DNA from: a bacterium
GTDB lineage: Bacteria; CSSED10-310; JAFGSJ01
Direction of reading: 5' to 3'
Assembly: GCA_016934675.1 (NCBI GenBank)
Contig: JAFGSJ010000093.1
Span: forward strand, 1-54,528
DNA length: 54,528 nt
Below are positions 8,982-18,210 of the stretch, piece by piece; position 1 is the first letter of the stretch, and each line of letters opens with the position of its first letter. The position numbers and the translations under genes were made by a program. Below the pieces are notes generated by a model that saw only the letters and a program-made list of their open reading frames with translations, was not told the origin of the DNA and did not search any database.

Positions 8982-9593
8982 TTATTGGGCGCGATTACGG
9001 TACAGGTTGGGATCAACGACCTCGACCATCTTTTTGACCTCGAGATTCAAGCCGAGGAATTTATTGATGCGTATGGCCATCGACTCGGGCTCTTTCAAGA
9101 CATCACGATGGTTGAGATATAAGACCTCGAAAGGCGCCTCGTGCTCAAGCATGTATTTGGTTTTCCAAAGATGGTTCCGATAATTTTCGACCATCTTGTC
9201 GTCGCTCGCTTCACCACCAGTCTGTTTGCGCCGGACTAGCATTTTGTTTTGTGACGCGATAACCTCATCAAGGTGTCTCTCGACAAAAATAACCTTATAA
9301 TTGTTATCCGTTGGCAATTCTCTCAGCAGATATGAAATTATCTTTACACATTTTCCCCGCAGCTCTTTTAACCAGGTTTTATCGAGATTTTTATCCAATT
9401 CTTTAACCCGTTCCATCTCGAAATATCCCTTGGGATTATCTTCATCTGCCATGCGTTTTCCGTCCGAAGCGATGGCTAAACCGCCCGCGTCGAGCATTTT
9501 CATCAACATCGAGGTCCCGGAACGGGGCAAACCTGAAACAACAATGAGGGGTGCTCCATATCTCATCTTCCGGATCAATTTCGTGATGCTCAT
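8982..9593 (-). CDS. P-loop sulfotransferase family protein
   Basis: The 203-residue cytoplasmic protein starts with VVSGLPRSGTSMLMKML, the 5'-PSB loop that binds the PAPS phosphosulfate donor. Further conserved pieces are NPKGYFEMERVKELDK, VIFVERHLDEVIASQNKML (the 3'-phosphate-binding Arg/Ser region) and a C-terminal FLGLNL segment. It would transfer sulfate to an unknown glycan, lipid or protein acceptor, but many short bacterial members have unproven activity. AAGGAG lies 9 bp before the start. It is convergent with the phosphate-binding-like gene and divergent from the acidic protein gene. Confidence 0.88.
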   Translation of the reverse strand: MSITKLIRKMRYGAPLIVVSGLPRSGTSMLMKMLDAGGLAIASDGKRMADEDNPKGYFEMERVKELDKNLDKTWLKELRGKCVKIISYLLRELPTDNNYKVIFVERHLDEVIASQNKMLVRRKQTGGEASDDKMVENYRNHLWKTKYMLEHEAPFEVLYLNHRDVLKEPESMAIRINKFLGLNLEVKKMVEVVDPNLYRNRAQ

Positions 9594-9826
9594 GTTCTGT
9601 TCTCCTTGTCGTTTAGTGTCAGAATATAGGAATTGATAGTATAAAAATCAAGATAAAATACATCAAATCGATTTCGAGGTAATACCTGTTAAATGGAAAC
9701 AGCCGATGCACTGTGTCCTCTTTTTAGGAAAAAATTTCCCTAAATCGGCAACACGGTGAATAGCACAAGACCATTGCCTGGGCATCGAAACCTTATATAC
9801 TCTGCAACAAGCATTGTTCTCAATTA

Positions 9827-9842
9827 TGGCACAGGATTTGCT
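9827..9842 (+). promoter_or_regulatory. Sigma-54 (-24/-12) promoter
   Basis: TGGCAC-AGGAT-TTGCT matches the sigma-54 consensus TGGCAC-N5-TTGCW exactly, with the required GG/GC spacing. It lies about 160 bp before the acidic secreted protein and points at it. An imperfect inverted repeat (TTTAGG ... CCTAAA, about 9722-9745) lies about 85 bp upstream where an activator might bind. Confidence 0.7.
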
Positions 9843-10002
9843 TCTTTGTTTAGAAGCTGATTGAAAATAAATTAGCGAAACATATTGAAACATGTGTTCG
9901 GAAAATATATTTTAGTTGAGGGAGAAAGCAACCACCGTGAATAGAAAAATAGTCAAGGGTGGAAGGGAAGTCTTTTGCATCGATCTTGAAAGGAGGATGC
10001 AT

Positions 10003-10362
10003 ATGAGTAACAAACTTTTAGTTTCATTTTGTGTGGTTCTGATGGTTTTTGGCTTCAACTTTGCGACATCCCAATCAGTGCTTGCCGATGAAACAGAGCA
10101 ATCTGCCGACACATCCGTGGCCGAACCATCTGCTCCGGCTGAGCCAGCCGAACCGGCACCCGCTACCGGTGAAACTGAGCAACCCGCAGCTCAAACCGAA
10201 CCGGAAGTCGATAATGCCGACACAGCTGAAGAGACAGATGCGAGCGATAATGATTCAAGTGGAACGGAATTGGAAGCTAAGCCTGATGCCGTCGAGACCG
10301 AAGATGCGCCGGATGACTATGAACTCTCAGATGAAGTCGCTGATTACGAATTAGAAGACTAA
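10003..10362 (+). CDS. Highly acidic, low-complexity secreted protein
   Basis: From ATG 10003, after AGGAGG at 9991-9996, the product is 119 residues. A signal peptide (about 1-28, ending near SVLADE) leads into about 90 residues of Ala, Pro, Glu, Asp and Thr with almost no basic residues, including repeated AEPSAPAEPAEPAPA-like units and a final acidic block DYELSDEVADYELED. Strong disorder and large negative charge are expected. I do not recognise a family. The sigma-54 promoter at 9827 is the likely driver. A longer upstream in-frame start exists but has no ribosome-binding site and would bury the signal peptide. Confidence 0.7.
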   Translation: MSNKLLVSFCVVLMVFGFNFATSQSVLADETEQSADTSVAEPSAPAEPAEPAPATGETEQPAAQTEPEVDNADTAEETDASDNDSSGTELEAKPDAVETEDAPDDYELSDEVADYELED

Positions 10363-10404
10363 AGCGTATCCTTAATCTTTATGTCATTACGTATGATTAT
10401 AGGA

Positions 10405-10432
10405 AACTGCTACTCCACCCGGAGTAGCAGTT
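10405..10432 (+). terminator. Perfect 12-bp hairpin after the acidic protein gene
   Basis: AACTGCTACTCC (10405-10416) pairs perfectly with GGAGTAGCAGTT (10421-10432) around a 4-nt loop. There is no T run after it, so it may be a transcript-stabilising or Rho-associated hairpin rather than a classic intrinsic terminator. Confidence 0.6.
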
Positions 10433-10459
10433 ACCTATCGAGCGGGAAATCATCTGCCG

Positions 10460-11968
10460 ATGGTAGGTAATCTACGAAGGCATCCCCATTATTTAGAGAT
10501 AAATACACGTGTCTGGCTATGGGAACTGGGCAAAAAGTACAGAAAAAATATTACCCTAGCCCTTGTACCCGATGAAGAATGGGATAATCTGGCCCAGCTC
10601 GGTTTCGATCTGATTTGGTTGATGGGAATCTGGTCTGTCAGCACGATAGGTCGAGAACAGAAGGCCTTAGCAACCGAACTTCAACAGGCCTATTCACGGG
10701 CATTGCCGGACTGGACGAAGCAGGACGTTATTGGTTCACCTTTTGCCATAGCAGACTATCGCCTCAATCCCCTGATCGGTACTCAAGAAGATTTATCGGT
10801 TACCCGGGCCAAGCTTCATCAACGCGATCTCCGTCTCATCGTGGATTTCGTCCCGAATCATCTGGCCATTGACCACCCCTGGTTGACGGAACGGCCCGAT
10901 TATTTTATCAGTGCACAAAACGCTGAAGCGGCACAATATCCGGGTTATTTTTTTCCTGTTATTGATCGGGAGCATGTGCACTACATTGCCCATGGCAAAG
11001 ACCCTCATTTCCCGCCCTGGACGGATACCGCCCAACTCGATTATGCCAAAAGCTCGACTCGCCAGGCCATGATCGAGACCCTGTTAAACATTGCCCGGAC
11101 CAGTGACGGTGTCCGCTGTGACATGGCTATGCTTTGCTTGAATGATGTCCATCACAGGACCTGGGCTTTTCTGGAATCAAGGGCAAGTATACACATGCCT
11201 CCGACCGAATTCTGGACGGAGGCGGTCAGCGCGATTAAAGACGAGGAACCCGGTTTCATTTTTGTAGCTGAAGTATACTGGGACCGAGAGTGGGAGATGC
11301 AGCAACTTGGGTTCGATTTTACCTACGATAAAACGCTGTATGATCGCTTGCGCTGGGAAAGGGACACTGCTTCGATCAGGTCCCATCTTCGTGCGGATTC
11401 AGACTATCAAAATCGCAGTCTCAGGTTTATTGAAAATCATGACGAAGAAAGGGCTTTGACCGCATTCGGTTCAGACCGGATTGGAGCCGCGAGCGTCCTC
11501 ATTTCAACAATTCCCGGTGCCCGTTTTTTTCATCAGGGACAGATGGAAGGTCTCAGAACAAGATTGCCCGTTCAGCTTGGTCGCAGGCGGGAGGACCCAG
11601 AGGAGCCCGAGCTATCAGCTTATATCAGACGATGCCTCGAAATTGCCCATGGCACACTATTCCATGAAGGTCAATGGACCTTACTCGAAGGTAAGCCTGC
11701 CTGGCCAGACAATGATACATATCAGCATTGCCTGACCTGGCAATGGATATATGGAACAGAGTTGGTTGTGATTGCGATTAACTGGTCCAATCTGCAGATT
11801 CAAGCCCGAATCCGTCTTCAATCGAAACCGTTCGGTCACACAAACGTCCGCATACATGACCTGCTCACACATCGTTTTTTTTATTCAAGCGGCCAGGAAA
11901 TCGATGAGCTGGGATTATTTATCGATCTTGGGCCTTATCAGGCCCAGGTATTGAGCTTGTCTGAATAA
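10460..11968 (+). CDS. GH13 alpha-amylase-family glycosidase
   Basis: The 502-residue protein has no signal peptide and is probably cytoplasmic. All GH13 motifs are visible: region I DFVPNHLA (about 129-136), region II GVRCDMAML with nucleophile Asp221, region III FVAEVYW with acid/base Glu271, and region IV FIENHDEER with Asp328. A (beta/alpha)8 barrel spans about 15-400 and a beta-sandwich the rest. It should act on alpha-glucans or a related alpha-glucoside; the exact subfamily is not clear. The start has only a weak ribosome-binding site, and translation could begin near Ile14. The neighbouring glucose-6-phosphate isomerase fits a glucan-use theme. Confidence 0.9.
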   Translation: MVGNLRRHPHYLEINTRVWLWELGKKYRKNITLALVPDEEWDNLAQLGFDLIWLMGIWSVSTIGREQKALATELQQAYSRALPDWTKQDVIGSPFAIADYRLNPLIGTQEDLSVTRAKLHQRDLRLIVDFVPNHLAIDHPWLTERPDYFISAQNAEAAQYPGYFFPVIDREHVHYIAHGKDPHFPPWTDTAQLDYAKSSTRQAMIETLLNIARTSDGVRCDMAMLCLNDVHHRTWAFLESRASIHMPPTEFWTEAVSAIKDEEPGFIFVAEVYWDREWEMQQLGFDFTYDKTLYDRLRWERDTASIRSHLRADSDYQNRSLRFIENHDEERALTAFGSDRIGAASVLISTIPGARFFHQGQMEGLRTRLPVQLGRRREDPEEPELSAYIRRCLEIAHGTLFHEGQWTLLEGKPAWPDNDTYQHCLTWQWIYGTELVVIAINWSNLQIQARIRLQSKPFGHTNVRIHDLLTHRFFYSSGQEIDELGLFIDLGPYQAQVLSLSE

Positions 11969-12024
11969 CCCTCGGAGCCACTCTCGAGAAATGGGATTGC
12001 CGTAAAGGCTTCTTCTGTTATGCC

Positions 12025-12315
12025 TCAGGGGCCGAGCTGCTTCGGATCATGCGTTTTGAGCAAGACCTGTTGCATTTTTTCATGGGATTGACGGAGTTGA
12101 TTGAGTTCCTGTTCGACGTTCAGCAGTCGTTCACTGATGTCGAGTAAGAGGTTCTCCGATTTTAGCATACCCTCGAGTTCATGAGCAGAGGATTGGGCTT
12201 TTTTTTCAAGATAATGCGCCAGGGCTTTTCCGACTGAAGATTTCAGGACAATGGCCAGAATTGGTATGGAAAAGACCATCATGCCCAGGATAAGAGGGAC
12301 CAGTTGTTCATTCAT
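12025..12315 (-). CDS. Small membrane protein with a coiled-coil tail
   Basis: The 96-residue protein has an N-terminal membrane helix (about 5-24), a short linker, then a charged heptad-rich coiled coil (about 45-85, with LLLDISERLLNVEQELNQLR). AGGAGG lies 7 bp before the start. It ends 27 bp before the stop of no other gene, and lies 27 bp downstream of the isomerase gene on the same strand, so they may be co-transcribed. The overall shape resembles PspB-like or anchor proteins, but I see no family signature. Confidence 0.6.
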   Translation of the reverse strand: MNEQLVPLILGMMVFSIPILAIVLKSSVGKALAHYLEKKAQSSAHELEGMLKSENLLLDISERLLNVEQELNQLRQSHEKMQQVLLKTHDPKQLGP

Positions 12316-12342
12316 AAGTAGTCCTCCTGTTTGTGGTGCGAA

Positions 12343-14079
12343 TCAGGAGATGGAACGGATGATGTAATCGAGATCATGTTCCGGGTTATCTGTCAATTCG
12401 AAACGGATTACAGTGCGTTTGTTATCCAGGAGAGCTTGGCGGTCACCCAGCGCTTGTGCATCTTTGAGAACAGCGAAGGTGAGTGTATCGGTGGGGCGAC
12501 CGGGTTCATCCGGGATAGCAATATTTTCGGGCATGTGGGCCGTAAATTGGAGAAATATTCCGAATCCGGCATCACCTTTGTGCAATTGTCCGGTGGAATG
12601 CAGAAAACGGGGGCCATAGCCATAGGTCGTCGCCAATTTAAAGCGGTCTCGCAATTTTTCGGTCATGGTCCGCAAGAGTGTTTCTATTTCCCGCGAAGGT
12701 TTGAGAAAAGCTTGAATGGCAATATAGGGTCTGCCTCCACGATCGGTCCCGGTGGTGACATCGAGCAGATCGGCCAAAGCGGTTGTAATGGACTTAGCGC
12801 GTGAAGTGGTAATCACGGCGATATCATTTTCGCAAAACGAGGGTTCCAGCCTGGGAATGCCACCTTTTTGTTTGAATTCTTGAACTGCTTGACGTCCCAG
12901 GATTTTTGCGGATTCGACATTGGGCTGATCGAAGGGGTTGATGTGCAGAATATGGCAGGCAACAACCGTGGCAATTTCCCAGCGGAACATTTCCGCACCC
13001 AGAAAGGCCGGATTGGATATGGTCAGATGGATGACCGGGAACCCCGCGTTAGCCATAATTTGAATTTGGTCATCAAGGTCATGGTCCTGAGCAAGGGTCA
13101 AAAAGACAAAAAAGCGGTCCGGACCATAGACTGAATAATGGCCTATTGGTTCTGTTGTGACTGGCAGGACGCCTTTACCTTCTTTACCGGTACTTTCGGC
13201 AATGAGTTGTTCGATCCAGATGGTTAAAGGACGGAGTCTTTCAGAACAGAAAAGTGTGAGTTTATCCCGGCCCATCTCGGCACAATGTCCTATGATTGCC
13301 CCGAGCCAGCTCGGGCTGTTTTTAAGAGTATTGCGTTCAATTTCCAGCCGGGCTTCCCTGGTCATGGTTTGTGCGTTCTTCAGAAATTGGTCCAGGTTGG
13401 TCCCGATCAACCCGGCCGGGACCAATCCGAAAAAGGACAGGGCCGAATATCGGCCTCCAATCTCCGGATCATTTAAAAAACTTTTCCGAAAATTGAGTTG
13501 ATTGGCTAGAGTCAGCAAACTTGAGCCTGGATCGGTGATCGCGCAGAAATGCCGTCCGGCATGGTCTTGGCCCATTTTGAGACACACTTGGGTATAAAAA
13601 AATTTAAAAAGGGAGAGGGTCTCGACGGTGCCACCCGACTTCGTTGAGACAACAAAGAGTGTTCGATCGTACTCGAGTTCCTTTTCAAGGGCAAGGATAG
13701 CGCCCGGGTCGGTGGTATCGAGAACATCGAGGTCCAGGTAGCCCTTTTTTGTTTTCAATACGGCCTGGAAAACATCTGGCGCCAGGCTCGATCCTCCCAT
13801 ACCAAGGACAATGGCGTGTTTGAAGCCATCATCACGCAACTCACGACAGAACCCATTTATTTCCTTAATCCTGGGAATCATGTTCTGGGGGGCGTTGAGC
13901 CAGCCCAGGCGATTGCTGATCTCTTTCGGATCGGGCTTCCAGACGGTATGGTCCCTTTGCCAGATGCGGGTGATGACGTTCTCACGAATCAGTTCGTCGA
14001 TCCGTCCCTCAATCTGGTTTGCTGTATCCGCTAGGTAGACCCGCATGTTTGCACTTTTATATTCCGGTTGTATTTTCAT
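12343..14079 (-). CDS. pgi: Glucose-6-phosphate isomerase (class found fused to transaldolase in some bacteria)
   Basis: I choose the ATG at 14079 (578 residues) because GAGAGG lies just before it; an upstream Met at 14154 lacks a site. Motifs include VLGMGGSSLAPDV, STKSGGTVETLS (the sugar-phosphate-binding SKTGGTxET-like loop), ITDPGSSL, and later FDQPNVESAK. It interconverts glucose-6-phosphate and fructose-6-phosphate in the cytoplasm. The sequence resembles the isomerase half of bifunctional transaldolase/isomerase proteins rather than classic E. coli Pgi, but here it stands alone. The small coiled-coil gene follows on the same strand. Confidence 0.9.
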   Translation of the reverse strand: MKIQPEYKSANMRVYLADTANQIEGRIDELIRENVITRIWQRDHTVWKPDPKEISNRLGWLNAPQNMIPRIKEINGFCRELRDDGFKHAIVLGMGGSSLAPDVFQAVLKTKKGYLDLDVLDTTDPGAILALEKELEYDRTLFVVSTKSGGTVETLSLFKFFYTQVCLKMGQDHAGRHFCAITDPGSSLLTLANQLNFRKSFLNDPEIGGRYSALSFFGLVPAGLIGTNLDQFLKNAQTMTREARLEIERNTLKNSPSWLGAIIGHCAEMGRDKLTLFCSERLRPLTIWIEQLIAESTGKEGKGVLPVTTEPIGHYSVYGPDRFFVFLTLAQDHDLDDQIQIMANAGFPVIHLTISNPAFLGAEMFRWEIATVVACHILHINPFDQPNVESAKILGRQAVQEFKQKGGIPRLEPSFCENDIAVITTSRAKSITTALADLLDVTTGTDRGGRPYIAIQAFLKPSREIETLLRTMTEKLRDRFKLATTYGYGPRFLHSTGQLHKGDAGFGIFLQFTAHMPENIAIPDEPGRPTDTLTFAVLKDAQALGDRQALLDNKRTVIRFELTDNPEHDLDYIIRSIS

Positions 14080-14242
14080 GATGGACCTCTCAGAAAAAGC
14101 CAGGGTTATGTCCCTTTTCCCTCCTATGATACAATTGATCCAAAAACTATGCAAGTCATTTGGTTCTTGTTATGCGGAGACACAAAAGGGGCAGAGGATT
14201 TTGGGCAGTAGGGCTGCCTGCAGAGGAAGTGGTCGTTTTTGA

Positions 14243-14983
14243 TCAGAGATCGCCCCAGCAAAACTGGACCAGGGCCGTGATCACGATAGCGGCAGTTTCG
14301 GCGCGGAGAATGCGTGGCCCAAGGCCGATAGTCTGCCAGCCGCATGAGCGGGCTAATGCGATTTCATTTTCAGCCAGGCCACCTTCGGGACCGACAATAA
14401 GCTGGACTTGCCCAGAATGCGGTCTTGTCTCCCAGAACGCATTCCCGGCCTGGTCTGGCTCATCTTCCCACAAGACGATACCGGTTACAGGATCAAGACG
14501 TTGTTGCAAGCTCAGGGTCAATGTCTGGACTGGCAAAATCCGGGGGACTATGTTCCGGCCCGCTTGACGAGCCGCTTCCTCAGCGATTTTTTGCCAGCGT
14601 TGCCGCCATTTTTCTGCAATCTGCACCGAGGCTGGCTGAAAACTTCTTTGTGAGACAAGCGGGCATAGAGCGTGGACCCCGAGTTCGGTCGTTTTCTGAA
14701 CAATAACATCCATCTTTGAAGAGCGGGGCAGACAGGGCAGAAGAGTCATTTGTAGGGGAGATTCGCATTGTTTTCCCAGTTCTTCAACCCGAAGCAAGAT
14801 GGCATTGCGCTTTTCGAGCGACTGGATTATGGCCCGGTATTTTGAACCTGTTCCATCGGCGATGACGAGCTGGTCCCCGGGACTTAAGCGCATCACGGTC
14901 CGCAGATAGTGAATTTCAGAGGTATTAAGCCGGACTGTTGCGTCTTCCCAACGCTCCGGCTTGATAAAAAGCTGTGGTGCCAT
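14243..14983 (-). CDS. rsmE: 16S rRNA (uracil-1498-N3)-methyltransferase
   Basis: The 246-residue protein matches RsmE throughout: an N-terminal PUA-like part (HYLRTVMRLSPGDQLVIADG), the central KMDVIVQKTTELGVHALCPL, and the SPOUT knot LIVGPEGGLAENEIALA followed by IGLGPRILRAETAAI. It methylates N3 of U1498 in 16S rRNA using S-adenosylmethionine. Length is typical. It is monocistronic or the first gene of the minus-strand group that includes the isomerase. The start ATG has no strong ribosome-binding site but agrees with the family N-terminus. Confidence 0.95.
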   Translation of the reverse strand: MAPQLFIKPERWEDATVRLNTSEIHYLRTVMRLSPGDQLVIADGTGSKYRAIIQSLEKRNAILLRVEELGKQCESPLQMTLLPCLPRSSKMDVIVQKTTELGVHALCPLVSQRSFQPASVQIAEKWRQRWQKIAEEAARQAGRNIVPRILPVQTLTLSLQQRLDPVTGIVLWEDEPDQAGNAFWETRPHSGQVQLIVGPEGGLAENEIALARSCGWQTIGLGPRILRAETAAIVITALVQFCWGDL

Positions 14984-15354
14984 GAGTCTGGTCCATCGGG
15001 TTTGTCCGGGGAACGACCATGTTATGGGTCATTCGGTCAGAATGTATCCACATTTTTTTCATGTATACATAGTAGTCTTGCACGTGGCCCGCGTCAACAA
15101 CAACAGGATTATAGCCACAGGTTGAGTATGATTGATCAGAATAAGAGTTGTCAATTACACGTAAAACTGCTATACACAGGATCATAATCATAACGGACTG
15201 TGTTTGTTTCGAGTGATTATTGGTCGGACATGAGGAACAGTCAGGCAATGTTGTCTTAAACCAAAAACATCGGGCGAAAAAACAGGGAACTTGGCTTCCT
15301 TGCCGGATTTGATTGCGTATTGGCTCATAAACAGTGAATAGGAGAACATGAATC
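14984..15354. other. 371-bp intergenic region between rsmE and the SDR gene
   Basis: This is the gap between two divergent genes. I see no RNA gene, clear promoter pair, terminator or repeat in it. AGGAGA lies 9 bp before the ATG at 15355. Confidence 0.5.
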
Positions 15355-16290
15355 ATGAAAATATTAGTGACGGGTGGAGCGGGCTTTTTGGGTTCGCATT
15401 TATGCGAGCGCTTACTGCAGGATGATCATGAGGTGATCTGCATTGATAATCTGATCACGGGAAGTATTGACAATATTGCACATCTTCGGAGCGAACGGTT
15501 TGATTTTATCAAACATGATGTCACGAATTACATCTATATTAAGGGCCCACTGCATTTCATTTTTCATTTAGCTTCACCGGCATCGCCCCAGTTATACCTC
15601 GAGTATCCAATTCAGACTCTGAAGGTGGGTTCGCTTGGGACGCATAAGACGCTGGGTTTGGCCAAAGAAAAAAAAGCCGGATTTTTGTTGGCCAGCACTT
15701 CGGAAGTCTACGGTGATCCGTTAGTCCATCCTCAACGAGAAAATTATTGGGGCAATGTCAATCCCGTTGGCCCCCGAGGGGTTTATGACGAGGCCAAACG
15801 GTTTGCTGAAGCCCTGGTCATGGCATATCATCGTTATCATGGCGTTGATACCCGGATTGCTCGAATATTTAATACCTATGGGCCACGGATGCAATTGAAT
15901 GATGGCCGGGTTGTCCCTAACTTTATCTCACAGGCTTTGACTCACAAACCACTGACTGTTTTCGGTGATGGCTCTCAAACGAGGAGTTTTTGTTATGTGT
16001 CCGATCTGATCGAAGGTCTGGTTGCCTTGATGAAGAAAAAGTATCATGATCCAGTCAATCTTGGGAATCCTGTCGAGATGACCATCCTGGAATTTGCCCG
16101 GGAAATTCTGAGTATTTCAGGTAGTACAGCAGAGATCTCATTCTGTGATCTGCCGATTGATGATCCGAAGATCAGGCAGCCTGATATTTCGCTGGCCCGG
16201 GCAGAATTGAATTGGGAGCCGAAGGTATCCCTGTCCGAGGGTTTGGAAAAGACCTTTAATCATTTCCGGACCACGCTTAAAATACAATAA
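15355..16290 (+). CDS. UDP-glucuronate decarboxylase-type SDR (UDP-xylose synthase family)
   Basis: The 311-residue extended SDR begins with GGAGFLGSH (7-15), the NAD-binding glycine motif. It has STSEVYGDP at 114-122, the catalytic pair Tyr144/Lys148 in YDEAK, and [12 protein letters not shown], typical of UXS enzymes. [22 protein letters not shown] and [10 protein letters not shown] also match UXS1 more than epimerases. It would make UDP-xylose from UDP-glucuronate for surface glycans. The PP2C gene follows 61 bp later on the same strand. Confidence 0.9.
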   Translation: MKILVTGGAGFLGSHLCERLLQDDHEVICIDNLITGSIDNIAHLRSERFDFIKHDVTNYIYIKGPLHFIFHLASPASPQLYLEYPIQTLKVGSLGTHKTLGLAKEKKAGFLLASTSEVYGDPLVHPQRENYWGNVNPVGPRGVYDEAKRFAEALVMAYHRYHGVDTRIARIFNTYGPRMQLNDGRVVPNFISQALTHKPLTVFGDGSQTRSFCYVSDLIEGLVALMKKKYHDPVNLGNPVEMTILEFAREILSISGSTAEISFCDLPIDDPKIRQPDISLARAELNWEPKVSLSEGLEKTFNHFRTTLKIQ

Positions 16291-16351
16291 GGGGAGATAA
16301 AACCGACCCGGCAGCTCTCTGGTCCGATCGACCGAATGAAAGGAAAGAGCC

Positions 16352-17638
16352 ATGATTCATTATCAAGTCTATGCCCAATCCGATATTGGGAAAAAGAGGT
16401 CTCAGAATGAAGATGCCTTACTGGTTGATGACCAGCTTGGTCTGTTTGTTGTAGCGGACGGGATGGGCGGTCACGCTGCCGGTGAGGTGGCCAGTGCCAA
16501 TGCGGTCAATGAAATCAAGAAAGTTGTCGGGGACAACCGCGCCTTGATTCAGGCATTTCAAGACGGACCGAGTGCTCAGAGACGATGGGCGGTCAAAGAG
16601 CTTATCGAAAAAGCCGTTCAAAGCGCCAACAACAGGATTTATCGACTGGCCCTGATGGATCCGGCCCAGAAGAAAATGGGCACTACGGTTACCTGCCTTC
16701 TTTTACTCGAAAACCATGGGATTATCGGCCATGTGGGCGATACCCGGCTCTATCTGGTCAGGGATGGGCGAATCCATCAACTTACCGAGGACCATTCTTT
16801 AGTCAGTCAGCATCTGAAGCAAGGACGAATTTCCAAAGAGGAAGCCAAAAGTTCCCCGTATCAGAACGTGTTGACCCGGGCTGTCGGTGTTCAAGAATGG
16901 GTTGAAATTGATCTGATCGATTTTGAACTCGAGCAGAACGACCGTTTTCTCCTGGCTTCAGACGGATTACACGGCTATTTCGAGGAAGAAGAATTACTCG
17001 AGTTGTTCAACAAGGAACCGCTCGAACATATGCTATCCACATTGATAGATCTGTCCAATGAGCGTGGTGGTAAAGATAACATCACCGGCATTCTGGTCAA
17101 TGTCGAGCAGATCAAGCTCGAGCACAAAATCACTTCCGCAACAAGGAAGATCAACAGTTTAAAGGCAGTGCCCCTTTTCCAGAAATTATCGTATCGCCAA
17201 TTGACCCAGATCGCCAATATTCTGAAGGAAACACGTTATCCCTCCGACAGTCACATCATTACCGAGGGAGACCCTGGCGATACCTTCTATATCTGTCTGG
17301 AGGGTCGGGTCAAAGTTCAAAAGGGCGTGACAACCATGACCGAATTGAAGGCCGGTGATTACTTTGGCGAAATGGCCCTGGTCGATAATACGCCCCGATC
17401 AGCCAATGTTATTGCTCTGACCGATTGTCATATCTTATCCATGTCACGTCATGATTTTTTTGATTTGATCAAACAGAATCCTCATATCGCGATCAAATTT
17501 CTCTGGAATTTCACCCAGGTCCTGACCCAGCGCTTGCGCCAGACCTCGATGGAACTTTCGGTAGCGTTTGGTGAGCCCGTTGAGTTGCCTGACCTGATGA
17601 GCCTTGATCAGGGTGGTGACGCCGCGGACCAGTCCTGA
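16352..17638 (+). CDS. PP2C-type Ser/Thr phosphatase fused to a cyclic-nucleotide-binding domain
   Basis: The 428-residue protein has two parts. Residues 1-250 are a PP2C phosphatase: SDIGKKRSQNED, the metal-binding VADGMGGHAAGE, GTTVT, GHVGDTRLYL, ASDGLHGYF and GGKDNITGILV are all present. Residues about 275-395 are a cNMP-binding domain, with GDTFYICLEGRVKVQ and the phosphate-binding cassette YFGEMALVDNTPRSA, including the Arg that contacts the cyclic phosphate. Phosphatase activity may therefore respond to cAMP or cGMP (inference). It is cytoplasmic, with no TM. Likely partners include the Ser/Thr kinase at 27.8 kb. AAGGAAAG precedes the start. Confidence 0.92.
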   Translation: MIHYQVYAQSDIGKKRSQNEDALLVDDQLGLFVVADGMGGHAAGEVASANAVNEIKKVVGDNRALIQAFQDGPSAQRRWAVKELIEKAVQSANNRIYRLALMDPAQKKMGTTVTCLLLLENHGIIGHVGDTRLYLVRDGRIHQLTEDHSLVSQHLKQGRISKEEAKSSPYQNVLTRAVGVQEWVEIDLIDFELEQNDRFLLASDGLHGYFEEEELLELFNKEPLEHMLSTLIDLSNERGGKDNITGILVNVEQIKLEHKITSATRKINSLKAVPLFQKLSYRQLTQIANILKETRYPSDSHIITEGDPGDTFYICLEGRVKVQKGVTTMTELKAGDYFGEMALVDNTPRSANVIALTDCHILSMSRHDFFDLIKQNPHIAIKFLWNFTQVLTQRLRQTSMELSVAFGEPVELPDLMSLDQGGDAADQS

Positions 17639-17671
17639 TCATGTGACCGTTGGAAATGCGTGAGGGTTGCT

Positions 17672-18100
17672 ATGGCGCATCATTCGGATTTCTACGAAAT
17701 GGCCGAGTATTACGATCTGGCTTTTGATTTCCGCAATGTGCCTCAACATTGTGCCTTTATCTCTACGATCTTTAGGGAATTGAATGGCAGAGCTCTCGCA
17801 AGTTTTCTCGAATTGGGAGCGGGTCCGGCCTGGTATGCGATCGAATATGCTCAGCAAGGGATTCGAGCGGCTGCTCTCGATATTTCACCGGCCATGGTGG
17901 CTTATGGTCTCAAAAAGGCAGAAGCCCGCGAGGTTACTATTTCCTATCATTGCCTCGACATGGTTGATTTCTCGCTCGATGAAACATTTGATTGTGCCGC
18001 CTTGCTCCTCTCGACCATCCCAAAGCCTGGCGGACTGTTCTGGTCCTTCAAAAATCCTGATCGGGCCGTGCAATTCATATTTTCTAAATTTTATACTTGA
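17672..18100 (+). CDS. Class I SAM-dependent methyltransferase, shortened at the C-terminus
   Basis: I choose ATG 17672 because GAGGG lies 5 bp before it (142 residues). Motif I reads FLELGAGPAWYAIEYA, followed by the acidic ALDISPAMVAYG and a later DFSLDETFDCAALLLSTI. After that a normal methyltransferase would continue for about 100 residues, but here IPKPGGLFWSFKNPDR follows at once and the gene ends, apparently by internal deletion plus truncation. The final four bases overlap the -35 box of the first peptide promoter. It may be inactive, or a relic of a peptide-tailoring enzyme (inference). Confidence 0.6.
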   Translation: MAHHSDFYEMAEYYDLAFDFRNVPQHCAFISTIFRELNGRALASFLELGAGPAWYAIEYAQQGIRAAALDISPAMVAYGLKKAEAREVTISYHCLDMVDFSLDETFDCAALLLSTIPKPGGLFWSFKNPDRAVQFIFSKFYT

Positions 18101-18125
18101 CAAGGCATACTATTTCGATTATCAT
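18097..18125 (+). promoter_or_regulatory. Promoter of peptide cassette 1
   Basis: TTGACA (18097-18102) and TATCAT (18120-18125) with a 17-bp spacer. The same boxes, spacing and the bases TTCGAT just before the -10 recur at 19455-19483 ahead of the second peptide gene. Confidence 0.7.
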
Positions 18126-18210
18126 ATCTCAGGCTGTGAGTTCTATGGCTGCAGAGTTTAAAAATGAACAGTGTGTAGTGTGTGGCAAAAAGAAAACCAA
18201 GGAGGATTAC

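Noticed and set aside
18097..18210. N-terminal extension of peptide 1 (with CVVCGKKK)
   Set aside because: It covers the promoter, starts in the -35 box and has no counterpart in copy 2, which has an in-frame stop 36 bp upstream.
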